A program made the translations under genes and the position numbers. Source: Nemertoderma westbladi (taxonomy: Eukaryota; Xenacoelomorpha; Nemertodermatida; Nemertodermatidae). From it: 64,000 nucleotides of DNA. This document shows, one piece after another, positions 32,912-43,393 of this stretch. The stretch covers positions 1 through 64,000 of the forward strand of contig JAUCBJ010007589.1 in NCBI GenBank assembly GCA_032718475.1, read 5' to 3'. Each line of letters opens with the position of its first letter. Position 1 is the stretch's first letter. The notes below the pieces were generated by a model. That model saw only the letters and a list, made by a program, of their open reading frames with translations, did no database searches and was not told where the DNA came from.

Positions 32912-33316
32912 TTATATAATGCCTTTTTGCTCCCTCCCTTTGGCCCTACTGGCCTCTACCCACTGAGGTGGATTGTTAGTCCACTGGCCAGCTGGCCTTA
33001 TTGCATCATCCCTTTGCTGGTATGCCTGTTGGATACCTTGATGGTCAACTCGGTAATTCGGACCCCCCCCCCCCCCCCCCCCCCCCCATTTTGTGGGTTG
33101 GAAAGCTTTGCGGAATGGATCCGTTAACAATGTTTGACAATGCATTGATGCCTGTACAGTATACCTTTTAAACTTTTTTTTATACCAATTCAACATATCA
33201 CTTCCACACTGGACTACAGCGTTCTTTGAGACAACAGCCACCCCTTTGGTACTGCTTTGTAACATTGCCCCTATTCCGTCTACCAAACCATTCCCATTGG
33301 TTGCAAAATATTTCAA
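32912..33316 (-). pseudogene. Possible fragment of a transposon-associated protein (DGIG motif)
   Basis: The minus-strand frame begins KYFATNGNGLVDGIGAMLQ. It recalls the FFATSHGKG-xx-DGIGG word I associate with uncharacterised transposon-linked proteins of many invertebrates. The second half is a translation of a C/G homopolymer (33063-33087) and is not meaningful. A weak resemblance from memory only. Confidence 0.25.
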
Positions 33317-33460
33317 AGTCGACTACAAAATCGCCACTACCTGCTAATCCTTGCAGACAGTAAAATTATTTTAATAAATTATTAAGTGCACCTTGATTGC
33401 AATTCAACGAGCTACATTGTAGCTAAGTAGCTGCGCTATATTAATTAATTATTTACTCAC

Positions 33461-33653
33461 TCCGTTCGAATACATCTATTTCACAAAAGACAAGATCGTT
33501 GCTTTTATGAAAAACGACAATATATCTTCCAACTTTGCCATCGCATGCGATATCTGTGATTTCTTCGTTGGTTCCAATTTCTCCACACAAGTCATCAGTG
33601 TTTGTATCAAGGGCATTTAGAAACTCCTTGTCATTTTGGTTGGTTACAAATAC
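33461..33653 (-). CDS. C-terminal exon of an FTP (fucolectin/tachylectin-4/pentraxin-1) lectin-like domain
   Basis: This exon is too short for simple ORF calling. On the minus strand, an acceptor ccaattatag precedes 64 codons and a strong donor GGA/gtgagtaa follows. The peptide contains VFVTNQNDKEF, CGEIG, DIACDGKVGRYIVVF and LVFCEIDVFE. This matches the end of an F5/8-type fucolectin/tachylectin-4 domain, where a CG, a second Cys, GRYV and LxLCEVEV are typical. It starts in phase 0 and ends in phase 1, so its last base A joins AT of the FReD exon to give Asn. The N-terminal half of the domain must lie in exons at higher coordinates, and I found none in 33.7-64 kb. Fucose binding is inferred from the family only. 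Confidence 0.7.
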
Positions 33654-34160
33654 CTATAATTGGCCAATAATGAGATAATTAAAATCTAAACGAAACACCA
33701 TGAACATCAACATATTATTTTAATTATTTATTTTATTTATTTATTATGAAACATTTTTCTATACTTGCATGCACACAAATAAATTGAAACTAAGTAATAA
33801 TTGGAGTAGGTCAAATATTAGTAAATTACGGTAAATTAAAAAATATTGTTAATTATGAATATTATATTGATATTTTATGCATAGTAAAGATGGAGGTTGA
33901 TCGGGAAGGCCCATTACATCAACCACCAAATAATTCATTAATAATATGAATAATATATTGTTATATATATATATATTAAATTTTGTTAATATTATGTGAT
34001 TGCTCTATTTTTTTTTAATAGCTATGCAAATATATTTGATGACATCAACCACAAAACAGGCACGATGGGTAAAACATTATTAAAAAATTATATAAACACT
34101 GATTGTACTACATAATTTGAATATTTGTTTCGAATTAATGAAAATGTATAGAATCGGTCA
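33654..34160. other. AT-rich intronic DNA
   Basis: It follows the acceptor of the FTP exon on the upstream side and is very AT-rich, with TATATA and ATTTATTTATTTATT runs. No upstream exon of the lectin domain was recognised. Confidence 0.55.
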
Positions 34161-34167
34161 AAGAAAA

Positions 34168-36100
34168 TTAAAATAATGGAGGGAGGGAGGGAGAGGATAG
34201 GATCGGATTAAAGTGCCATGTTGGGTTGGTCTCCCTGTAGCCGCGTTTCTCAGGGAGGTTGAATGATTCCTTTACGCAGGAGGCATTCGCAGCTGGGATT
34301 GCAATCCCAAGACGTTGACGCAGGAATTGCATAGACATCTTGTTGCCACTGACCTTCTCCAAGTAGTTCCATGGAGTAGCTCCATCGGGGCCCTTAAGGT
34401 CATTGTCGTTGCTGAGCCTGACTGGTTCAAGGGTTCCGGGTACCTCAGCAGATTGGAGAGCATGGTAGAGGGTGTCATTGCACAGGCGGTGTCATGCATG
34501 TCTGCTCTTGGCAAACTTGCAAACTAAGGCATGGGTGGCAGAAGCTTCAACGACGGTGCCACACACACAAGGGTGGAAAGAGCAAAGAGGTGCACCAAGA
34601 ATGAGAGCAAAAGCCATACCGAACTGTTAATTGGCAAGGCGGAGGACACGGGTAGCAGAAGGGATGGCATTCAACCAATCATCAGAACCAGGTGCTTGGC
34701 AGCCCATAAGATGGGATACAGAGCTATTATCACTAGATGAAATTAGTGACGCCAGTTGGGATTTGGATACTAGGTCCTGCCACGATCTTTGTTTCCTTGG
34801 TGTCTCAGGAATATCAAAGGAAGGTGAGTAGCATTCCCATAACTCGACGGCAGCTTGAAGGAACATATGTTCATCCAAATTTCCAGTGATAGCAGAAGTT
34901 AGTTCGTGGTTACGGTGTCTGAGGCGAGGTAATCATCTGGGGCTGTCAGCCTAAAAGATGGTACACGCCTGCATCCAGCAGTCAGGGGTCAAGGACATGT
35001 TGGTCACATCTTCAAGTGTATCCCCAATGCAGTTGTCGATACGCCCAATTGGGTCTGGGGAAGTATAGGCTGGAGACGTCCTGAGGGTATACATTAGCTT
35101 AGGCATTGCCAGGCAGTTCTTAAGAAGGGAGAATGCATCATGGTGTCCTAGTAGATTAAGTCTTACTATAAACAGTTGGATGCATTTGAGATTCTTATTG
35201 AGGGTGACATCGAGGGCATCTGGCCCAAGGGATGATCCCAGGAGGATGAGATCTGCAGGCACGGCGACTTTGATGAGTGAACATTCCTGCATAAACGCTC
35301 TGATGATGTCTGCGGCATCTGGAGGGTGGAAAATGAAAATCTCACACTTGCTTTCATTAAGAATGAGCCCAATCCTTTTGCAAGCATCTCTAAAAGCTAT
35401 GAAGTCAGTAAGTACTTTGTCCCAGTTGCCCCCAATACCAACATCATTAACATGGCCATTTCTGAGGTGGGATTTCAAGAGTTTGAGCATGGGGTGGAGA
35501 CCAAGGCAGAATCCAAAGATAGCCACAGAGTCTCCTTGCTGGAAGCCTTCATCAGATTTCAAAATGTCATTACCATAGGATAAGAAGGTTCCATCCTTGT
35601 AACAAAGGCTAAATAAAGGTAATAGTTCTGGAGCATGCTCGCTCAAACACTCTGAAACATGATCACAACGCATCGTATTGAAGGCATTTGTGAAGTCCAG
35701 TTTAATGAAAACATCTTCTGGCTAGCATATGGAATGAATGAATCCGGAGGGAATGCACTTTCGCTTCACCACCTCCTCGGACACTAAACCCCAGTTGGAG
35801 TGGGGCAAATATGGTGGCAAATTTCGTAGAAGCTGAACCAGAAGCACACTTAGCAGTTAAACAGCGCCAGGTCTATCCGACCACTATATGCCTGATCCCC
35901 CCACCCTTCTTGTTGAAGGCATACATAGGAGCACCAGCCATTACTGGATGAATGTGGATGGGGAAATCACCAGCTGGCAACTTACTGTCTAGGGATGTGG
36001 TAGATGACAATAGCAAGGTACCCGAATCACCAGACCATTTGGAAGTAGCATCCGGGAAGTGCTCCCAGGTTGAAAGCTCTCGATATAGGATTTAATAGTA
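34168..36100 (-). pseudogene. Degenerate reverse-transcriptase element
   Basis: The open core 35673-34951 shows RT-like features: ELLPLFSLCYKDGTFLSYG, then EGFQQGDSVAIFGFCLGLHP (motif B, GxQQGD) and NESKCEIF. Upstream, 35720-35880 reads as decayed sequence of the same element (LPPYLPHSNWGLVSEEVVKR). Downstream, 34514-34170 resembles the conserved tail of this RT group (LQSAEVPGTLEPVRLSN, GPDGATPW, CVKESFNLPE). It matches a class of RT frames frequent in aquatic invertebrate genomes that I cannot assign to a named clade. Stops and frameshifts are frequent, so it is dead. The typical YADD box is not evident. Confidence 0.6.
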
Positions 36101-36509
36101 GCAGTTGACACTAGGAGTGTTACAGATTCCAGGCATGTTGGGATCGATCGTCTTTCTTGAGGACATTCAGAACGCTTTGAACCAAGCTTGTATCAGTGTT
36201 ACATCAACTTGTATTGAGGCGAGGTTTGTATCATTGAATGGAGCGATGGTGTCACTACAAGAGGCAATACGGACAGCACCATTATCATCCCCTTTATCCA
36301 GTTTCTGTGAGATAATGGCCGCCAGCTGTGCTTGCATTTCATTATCAGAAAAGGTAAGTTTATGAGCCCTTTGTCATTTATTTTTATGGTTTAGTGGAGG
36401 GGGTAAGGCTGGTGTTGCGGTGAACGAGGAACACTGATGGTTAATAACGGAGACTAGAGTTTTGGCCTCCCTTTTCAGTGTGTTTAAGAAAGTGGAAAGG
36501 GGCTAGGAT

Positions 36510-36580
36510 GAGGCGACTCCATGCAATTGTATCATTACGAGATCCTGTCTCGTAATGATACAATTGCATGGAGTCGCCTC
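36510..36580. repeat. Perfect 33-bp inverted repeat with 5-base loop
   Basis: Arm 1 (36510-36542) starts gaggcgactccatgc and ends cattacgaga. Arm 2 (36548-36580) is its exact reverse complement, separated by tcctg. A strong cruciform or hairpin. Perfect symmetry in otherwise decayed surroundings suggests a recent event. Confidence 0.9.
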
Positions 36581-36582
36581 CC

Positions 36583-37690
36583 CCTGGATGCCCAAATTTA
36601 AGATTTTAGCTACTTTGACCCTTGAACCATGGGAAATAAACTTTAATATGCTTACCTTAGAATCTTTCAGGCGCTGAAGAAGTTGGAGAGCATCTAAAGA
36701 AGGAGAAGAACTCGCAATGCCAGGGTTAGGGACCTCTGGGGTTGCATTGTCCTGGGACATTGCGCCGTGGTCTAGCGGCAAGGGGATCCTTTACTGGTTT
36801 TATGATTCCCACTGCTCTTTATTAGGCATGATTTGTTGGGGGAGCATAGGTTGATGAAGGGGCCACCCCCATTGTTGGCTGTAAAGGGGCTTGCACCCAA
36901 AGGGGGTGCACATGGTTGGGGGCATAGTCTGGATCAGAGGACTCAAATTATAAATATTATTAATGCTGGATGTCCCTGGGGAAATTTGAGCTATGAATGA
37001 AGTTTTTCAACCAGAATTGGGGAATAGTTGGCAAACATGACAGGATCGCCATAAGCTCCTAAAAGAGACTCTTGGTGTGGGGGTTAAGGGGTTGCACTGA
37101 CCTAACAAGGTGAAGAATATATATATATCTTAGAAGATATATCCACTTCAAGTTGAGATTGAAAGGAGGCGATGGAATAATCATTGATATTATGCCATCC
37201 AGGTGGCAAGCAACCCTCAAGGCACCACTTTGCAAATCTACAAATGTACACCCTGCACTGGTAACTATTAAATTGTACAAGGTAAATGGAAGGATATACG
37301 GTAAAGTGTGGGTGGAGGGTTCGGTTGGATTCTTAGGCAATGAGGAGGGCCCATTTATTGATGGAATCGATCGCTTTGGCATTTGAGCAAGAGTCAAAAA
37401 ACCTAATTGAAGATCTTTTTCTAAGGTTGATAGGGAAAAAAATAAAGTCGTTAGCTAGGACTGGAAGAAGAACAGTCCTTACTAAGGATTTTGCCACTTT
37501 AAACCCCCCCTCCCGCTTGGAATATATCAAGGAAGTGGGAGTTAAAACCCTAGCAATGCGTTTGTGGTCCATTCAAAAGGATTGAATGAATGCTTCAATA
37601 ATGTTGTCAGTAAGCCAGTTTTCATGCTTTAAAGAATCGATGTCATGTTTGGATAGGGGTAAACCAGCTAACTCATAGTTAGCTGTAATA
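36583..37690. other. Unassigned sequence; tRNA-like A box near 36767
   Basis: Open frames exist on both strands (for example plus 37153-37386, minus 37397-37059) but none has a recognisable motif. gtggtctagcggcaagg at about 36767 looks like a tRNA A-box region, yet no B box follows at the right distance. I see nothing else. Confidence 0.4.
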
Positions 37691-37696
37691 ATAGTG

Positions 37697-37892
37697 GTCT
37701 ATTTTGTCCAATGCTGCATGTGCAGTTGGATTCATCAATAGACCAATTCCACCATTGCCACTATCATCTGCTGAAGCGAGGGCGAGTCGCCAACCGCCCC
37801 CCATGTCCTTAATCAGAACCTCATCAGTCTGTCCAGTTTGCATTCGGTGCTCTTGAACATCCACTGCACTAAGAGAAAGCTTATCTGCCAAC
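37697..37892 (-). mobile_element. RTE endonuclease fragment
   Basis: The minus strand matches 59041-59236 of the full-length RTE: LADKLSLSAVDVQEHRMQTG, LIKDMGGGWRLALAS and GGIGLLMNPTAHAALDKID. It is cut on both sides (ggtctatttt on the left, gcttatctgccaa on the right). It carries the endonuclease active-site Glu region only. Confidence 0.9.
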
Positions 37893-38173
37893 ACTAAATA
37901 ATACTGCAATGAAGAAAGAGGTGGTGCGCAAATGTTCCAATATTCCAACGCTTGCCGCTTGAAATGGGATTTGAACTCAGCTCCCGGCGGCGTGTTATAT
38001 TCACCATACGCCTCCTCATACTTCTTTTCCGTCTTTAACTTGAAATCCCAATTATATAATAAATGCGCCATAAAACCCATACCAGTCTTGGCAGGATTAG
38101 AGTACTCTCTATAAATCCCAATGTCCTGTTCCCATACCAATAATAGCTTCGTATCAACGAATGGTCTTGGCAA
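37893..38173 (-). CDS. Unidentified reading frame fused to the RTE fragment
   Basis: The minus-strand frame 38173-37893 has protein-like composition, with many Trp, Tyr and charged residues (VWEQDIGIYREYSNPAKTG, LLYNWDFKLKTEKKYEEAYG, SHFKRQALEYWNICAPP). It runs without a break into the RTE fragment. No ATG context or splice site is convincing and I do not recognise the family. It may be part of another transposon or an exon of an unrelated gene. Confidence 0.3.
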
Positions 38174-38289
38174 TCAATCCCCCAGGTCTGCCATAGCGTT
38201 GAAATCACTCTCCAAGTCACTCTGGACACCCGATCCCACCTTGACATAATCTTGGTTCAGGATGACCTCCTTAACCCTATTAGTACCGG

Positions 38290-39590
38290 GCTATAAAATG
38301 TTGTACAAATACCGGGGGGGAGAGGGGGTCATATTGACCCCCCCCCCCCCCCCCCCCCCCCTTTAAAATCTACAAATTTTTACGAAAACGTCTGATTTTT
38401 TGTTTGTACGTACGTATCACTTGTCTGGATCCGAACGAAAAAAAATTTTCGAAAAAATGTACTGGGGTGGTTATATTGCAGCACCAAAATTACAAGTAGT
38501 GCACAATTTTCACAAAATTTGAAAGTTACATTTTCGGCTAATTATTTTTTTTTCAATACAGGTTTTCTGGGGTGCAAAATACATTGGAAAATATTTAAAA
38601 ATGATATGATTACTGTAAATGGCTGTTTAGTCCTCTCTGCGTAGGAAAAAAAAAAAAACAAGTAACCAGCACTTTTCAGTTAGAACACAAAATTTTAATT
38701 CACTTATTCGATGCTATAAATTCAAATTTTCAGGTTTTCGAGGGCGCTGATGCTAATGGAATACATTTCTAATATGCTAGATCATTGCTACTTGTATTTT
38801 TCGGCGTAATTTGGCAAATCTTGGTCCTAGCACCAAATTTCGTACCCATCACCAAAAAATACAAGTTTGCGATGTCCAGTGCTGTTTTTATTGATTTCAT
38901 CGGATTCAGGACCCCCATAAACCCGTATAACGCAAGAAACAAGGTGATACTATCTACTTATCAATTTGCATAGTTTCCAAAATTTGGTGCTGGCACAACA
39001 ATTTTCACCCACCGGCGAAAAATACAAGTTTGAGAACTCTTATGGAATTTTTACTGATTCCATTGAATTCAGAACCATCACAAACCCGTATAACGCAAGA
39101 AACAAGGTGACACAATCAATTGATATATTTGATGGTTTTCAAAATTTGGTGCTAGCACCACATTTTGCACCCACATCCGAAAAATACAAGTTTGATACGC
39201 TTGGTGCAACTCGTATATATTTCATCGAATCCACAACCCCAAAAAACCCCAATTGCGTAAAAAACAAGTTTTAAACAATCAATTTACAAAATTGACTTAT
39301 TTCAAAATTTGGTGCTGGCACCAAAATTTGGCACCCACCGAAAAAAACAAGTTTGGAATCTCTAAATCAATTTATATGAATTCCATCCAATTTCTAACAC
39401 CAAAAAACCGGTGTAAATCAAAAATAGAGAAATTTTTGAAAACGGTTTTCACTACTAGGAAGACAATAGATTTTTAGGAATAGTCATAAAATTTCAGATT
39501 CCCAACTGCGTTTGTTTCAGAATTATAATAAAAAAACCACGGGGGGGTCATATGGACCCCCCCCCCCCCCCCGGGTTTAATAGGGTTAAC
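38290..39590. repeat. Palindrome-rich dispersed repeat with G/C-run hairpin ends
   Basis: Bounded on each side by a G-run, TCATATTGA or TCATATGGA, and a C-run (38315-38362 and 39540-39573). Inside are about five diverged copies of a unit of roughly 160 bp containing aaaatttggtgctggcacc, cacccacc and aaaaatacaagtttg. The words AAATTTGGTGC and GCACCAAATTT form a hairpin. The distal unit and right end match 825-1275, so this is a dispersed family. No proteins are supported, although stop-free stretches arise from the repetition. Confidence 0.7.
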
Positions 39591-39878
39591 CTTCTTGGGT
39601 AACATCCTCGCATCTATCCGCTCCGCTCCATGCATTGCATACCTCCTCGCCTATTATTATTATTTACTTATTGACAATATCTAACAATATATATAACACC
39701 ACATCAATATTGTATATAATCATAAAACAATCTAACATCGGGCACAAAGCACTATTTAACTCAATATCTGGTTCAGACATTGTCCAGAGAATAATCATTA
39801 TTTGTATAATTCTAGAACAACACTAATATACTTACACAATCGAAAATACATTACCTCACTAGGGTCAAACAAATCGCT

Positions 39879-40745
39879 TTACAAAGAAAACATTAGACCG
39901 GAATTTGCCTCGTTGTTGCGAAGGTGCTGTGAGGTGGGACAGTCAAGCAATACATGTGACTCAGTCTGTACAGACAGACCGTCACACGGGCAGACCCGCT
40001 GCTCCCTGGGTATGCGTGACCAACGACCAGTCTCCACACCTAAGCAATGGGACATAAGCCGAACCCTGGTAAAGTTAAGCCTAATATAATCCGGTACGTA
40101 AGTCGATGTATGAAAATATAGAGGATGCGGTTTCAAGTTTGGATTAATAACAGTTTTATGTTTCAAATTTACTCGCACTATTGGGTCTATTTTTTATACT
40201 GTTTATTACGTTAATCAGGGGATCTAGTTTTTCATTAAAATCGATCGCTTCTTTTAGCATTAAGTAACCACTGGTATTATTTTCTTTACACATATCAAAT
40301 ATCCTACGGAAGGATAAATCGCTGTTATTATTTTTTAACATTTTACCAATGAACCTTTTCCTAGCTCGACAAATGTAATAATCTATATAAGGTAAACCAA
40401 TTTCTAGTAAGCAGAGTTCATTTGGTGTCGACACGCGTACACCTAACAACGATTTCACCATAGAATAATAATACCTAGATATTATTATTTAGTGTTGGTA
40501 GATAGCCAGGATTCAGAACCATATAACAAACCAGATAACATCGCTGCATCAAAAACCTTTCTTTTAATATGAAAGGGCATGCTAGAATTAACAGAACAAA
40601 GAATAGCAAACTTATTCACAGTTTCCTCCCACTTCGATTTTTGCACATATATTACTAGAATTTACACGGCCATCGCCAGTAAAGTAAACACCTAAGTATA
40701 AATAACTTTAACAAAGTCTAACCGTAATGTTTTCTATAATATTAC
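39879..40745 (-). pseudogene. LINE-B ORF2, C-terminal part
   Basis: The minus strand continues the split LINE-B: KRKVFDAAMLSGLLYGSESW, then MVKSLLGVRVSTPNELCLLE, RKRFIGKMLKNNN and, near the end, RVCPCDG, QTESHVLLDCP. The Cys/His end motif is typical of LINE C-termini. Several stops and frameshifts are present. The 3' UTR probably ends near 39640. Confidence 0.75.
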
Positions 40746-41045
40746 TTCTACTACTACTACTACTAGGATCGGCATGCTGCATTGCAGCTGCATTTTTAAG
40801 AATGCTGTGCCGGCTTGTCAACAAAATTGCACCGCCACAACTCCCTATCACCCATGACATTTGCTAGATCATCCGCATCTTTAAGGCCAGTGTCCTTTAA
40901 GATGCGTCTCAAGAAAGTCATGGGCTGTCCACCATGCTTATTCACTCCATGAGGCTCCCAAAGTACAAGATTATGCACTGGCTGGTCCTCACGGCGAAAG
41001 CAATGTCCTGCAAAGCGGAGGCGATTTTGTTCTAGTGTCAAGCTT
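40746..41045 (-). mobile_element. RTE 3'-end insertion (300 bp) inside LINE-B
   Basis: A 5'-truncated RTE copy ending in the usual TAG/TAC run, nearly identical to the 3' end of the full-length element. It is flanked by an 11-bp target duplication TATAATATTAC (40735-40745 and 41046-41056) and interrupts the LINE-B frame. It is more recent than LINE-B. Confidence 0.93.
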
Positions 41046-41259
41046 TATAATATTACAAAATGGTTGTTTATAATTATCATTAATGACAAAAAATTTCGTT
41101 TTCTTTTCGTTTACTCTCATACCAGAAATTTTACAGAAAGAATTCAAACCCTCTAATTTAGCAATTGCACTTTCACGGGAACAAGCTAAAATAACCGTGT
41201 CATCCATTAATAATAAAACATGTATAACACCCAAAAACCCATCTGTCCGCACAGCTGAT
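41046..41259 (-). pseudogene. LINE-B ORF2, RT catalytic segment
   Basis: The minus strand encodes RTDGFLGVIHVLLLMDDTVI followed by GMRVNEKKTKFFVIND, the RT motif C (MDD instead of YADD) and the following conserved block. It connects in sense to the segment at 41544-42712 once the SINE is removed. Confidence 0.85.
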
Positions 41260-41543
41260 AAAAAAGTAAAAAAGTAAATTTTCTTTGGCCGCTAAGGCCA
41301 GGGATTACGCACAAAGTCTGACGACTTATTTCCAGTGCGGTCCCCCCAGAACTTTACTCCCCAGAGGAAACTCCAGTACTCATTTAGCTACCACTTAAGG
41401 ATGCAAGGCAGAGATGCGCCATGGCTGGTCCCTTTAAAGCATTCGTGCTGAAACGAAAACTGCCCTGGCCCATGTGAAGATCGAACCCACGACCTACGGG
41501 AGATGTGAATTCAATGCGACCACTACACCAAGGTGGAACCTTG
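41260..41543 (-). mobile_element. tRNA-derived SINE inside LINE-B
   Basis: The minus strand begins GGTTCCACC and carries an A box TGGTGTAGTGG (41520-41530) and a B box GGTTCGATCTT (41477-41487), 32 bases apart. A tRNA-unrelated body and an A/T-rich tail (aaaaaagtaaaaaagt on the plus strand) follow. A 6-bp direct repeat GCTGAT (41254-41259 and 41544-41549) is a likely target duplication. The insertion splits the LINE-B RT between LVTLISSA and VRTDGFLG. Confidence 0.85.
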
Positions 41544-42712
41544 GCTGATGATATCAAAGTAACCAATCTTTCTATATAAATGCAAAATAATGTAACTGAG
41601 GTTGGCGCCCCCTGACGGACACCTACTGTAGTAATTATTGATGCTGCACTTTTCAGCATCTGTTTTGTACCGGTATATTCGGCTCTAAGCACAAACAACA
41701 TAAGGCCACCACAACCGAGACCTTTTAGGTGTTGTAATAGCAAGTCCCTCGGAACACGATCGTAAGCCTTGCTGAGGTCGACGAATATTATATACAGCTT
41801 CTGTCTTTTACACATCGCGTAATCAATTATCAAGCGTAAGGCAACAATATGTTCCATACAGCCGCGTGCCTTGTCAATTCTACACCACCGCATTAGTCTC
41901 GCATTTAACAGGAGATCATACACCTTGGCTAATGTAGACATTATAGAGATCCCGCGATAGTTCCCGCAGGCCATCCGACATCCTGACTTAAATATTACTA
42001 AGAGTTTACTGCAACGCCAACTTTCCGGGTACCAATTAAATTGGAAGACGGGAGTTCAGTAGAGACAGGAAGAACAAGAGCCAATTTCCAGGTAAGGCCA
42101 AAAAGAGACCCAGGGCAATCCCGATGTATCCCTTGTTTGGCTTTATGTCTGCCAATGTCTCCGCAAACTCCCTTTCTGTGAACGGGTCATCCAGACATGG
42201 GACATATGGGGCATCACTGAGGTCCACAGATTCTACAGGCTTAACTGAACGCTGACTATCCCCCAACAAGTTCTCGAAATGTGACTTGAAGCACATATCT
42301 TCTGGCATCGTTTTGCTTGTCGTGTTATCCTGTTCTAAAAACCCTTCCAAATTATAGCTGTCCAAATTAAGTTTGGATCATTCCCCGACACCAGGCGCTC
42401 CCATCTAGATTTATCAGAATGGACTGTGTCTGTTCTAGCACAAGAACAGGTTCTAGCAGTTTCATCGATGGTACGAAAAGTCTGCCGTACGCATTCATCT
42501 GAAGCCTCTTCTGAATTCACATTCAGTGGAGGCGGGTTTATCGAGGTCATTAATTGTATAAATCTTTCGCAGTTTACTCTACTATGAGATAGAGTTCGCG
42601 AGGTAGCATCAGTTCCCTGTGATCTCTCACATATACTTATACCCAGAGTTTCAGATCTTTCTACTAACTTCGGTATCGAGAAACAAGTTTGGGGATCAAT
42701 GTGAATGTCGAC
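41544..42712 (-). pseudogene. LINE-B ORF2, end of endonuclease and N-terminal RT
   Basis: The minus strand after the LTR edge reads VDIHIDPQTCFSIPKLVERS and runs on to the RT: CGNYRGISIMSTLAKVYD, IIFVDLSKAYDRVPRDLL (motif A), GVRQGAPTSVTLFCIYIERL (motif B). Frameshifts lie near 42040 and 42360. The RT class is the LINE type with RQG-PTS in motif B that is common in aquatic invertebrates; clade not assigned. It pairs with the endonuclease at 60653-61400 on the other side of element A. Confidence 0.85.
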
Positions 42713-43291
42713 TGTTAGCGTATTCAATTCCGCCGACCACCCCACACAAAGTTGGCAGGGCAGGAGGTTTTAGCAATATTGGGAGCACGAGGTTGATTAC
42801 CAATCAACCTCGTGTCACCCCATTAAACGGGGACAACAGGCCCCAAGGGAACACACACAGCGGGGGTCAGAGGTTACACCTCCGGAAGGGAGAAGGTAAT
42901 GGCGACAAATGGGGAAACACACCCAGGGAAATGGGAGGGTGAGAAGTGAGTTATTAGCCAATGGGGGGAAGGCATCGGATAAGTAACGTAATGCGAACAA
43001 CCAGTGCAATATATATTATTACTCGTTGTGCCAATTTATTCACTTCAGCAAGTCAGTTAGTTAGGGTAGTATCGGAACTTTAATCACATCTCTGTCTACT
43101 GCCGTACAGTACTAAACCATCTTACCGGTACTTTATACATCGTTCGCTTTGACTGTGCTATCTTATCATTCATTATACCCTTATATCTATATGCATTGAT
43201 CAACCAACAATCGGAACTCTTTTCACATACATACGGCAGGGATTGTAGATTAAAAACCGGTTAACCCGGATCCTCGGTGGATCCCGTCACA
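42713..43291 (+). repeat. Element A 5' LTR (579 bp)
   Basis: Boundaries are set by the TCGAC duplication on the left and by comparison with the 3' LTR end (gatcctcggtggatcccgtcaca). It contains the inverted pair GAGGTTGATT/AATCAACCTC at 42791-42813. No clear tRNA-complementary site follows at 43292 (gtgattaaatccac). Confidence 0.9.
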
Positions 43292-43393
43292 GTGATTAAA
43301 TCCACACTGCTGCCCTAAGTAATAAGAGCCCAAGTGATTAAAGTCAACAGCCCGAACTGACTGCTAGCCACCGAGATCCACCGAAGGCAAAGA

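Noticed and set aside
36756-36820. tRNA gene at gtggtctagcggcaagg
   Set aside because: A-box-like sequence without a B box at the proper distance or a cloverleaf.
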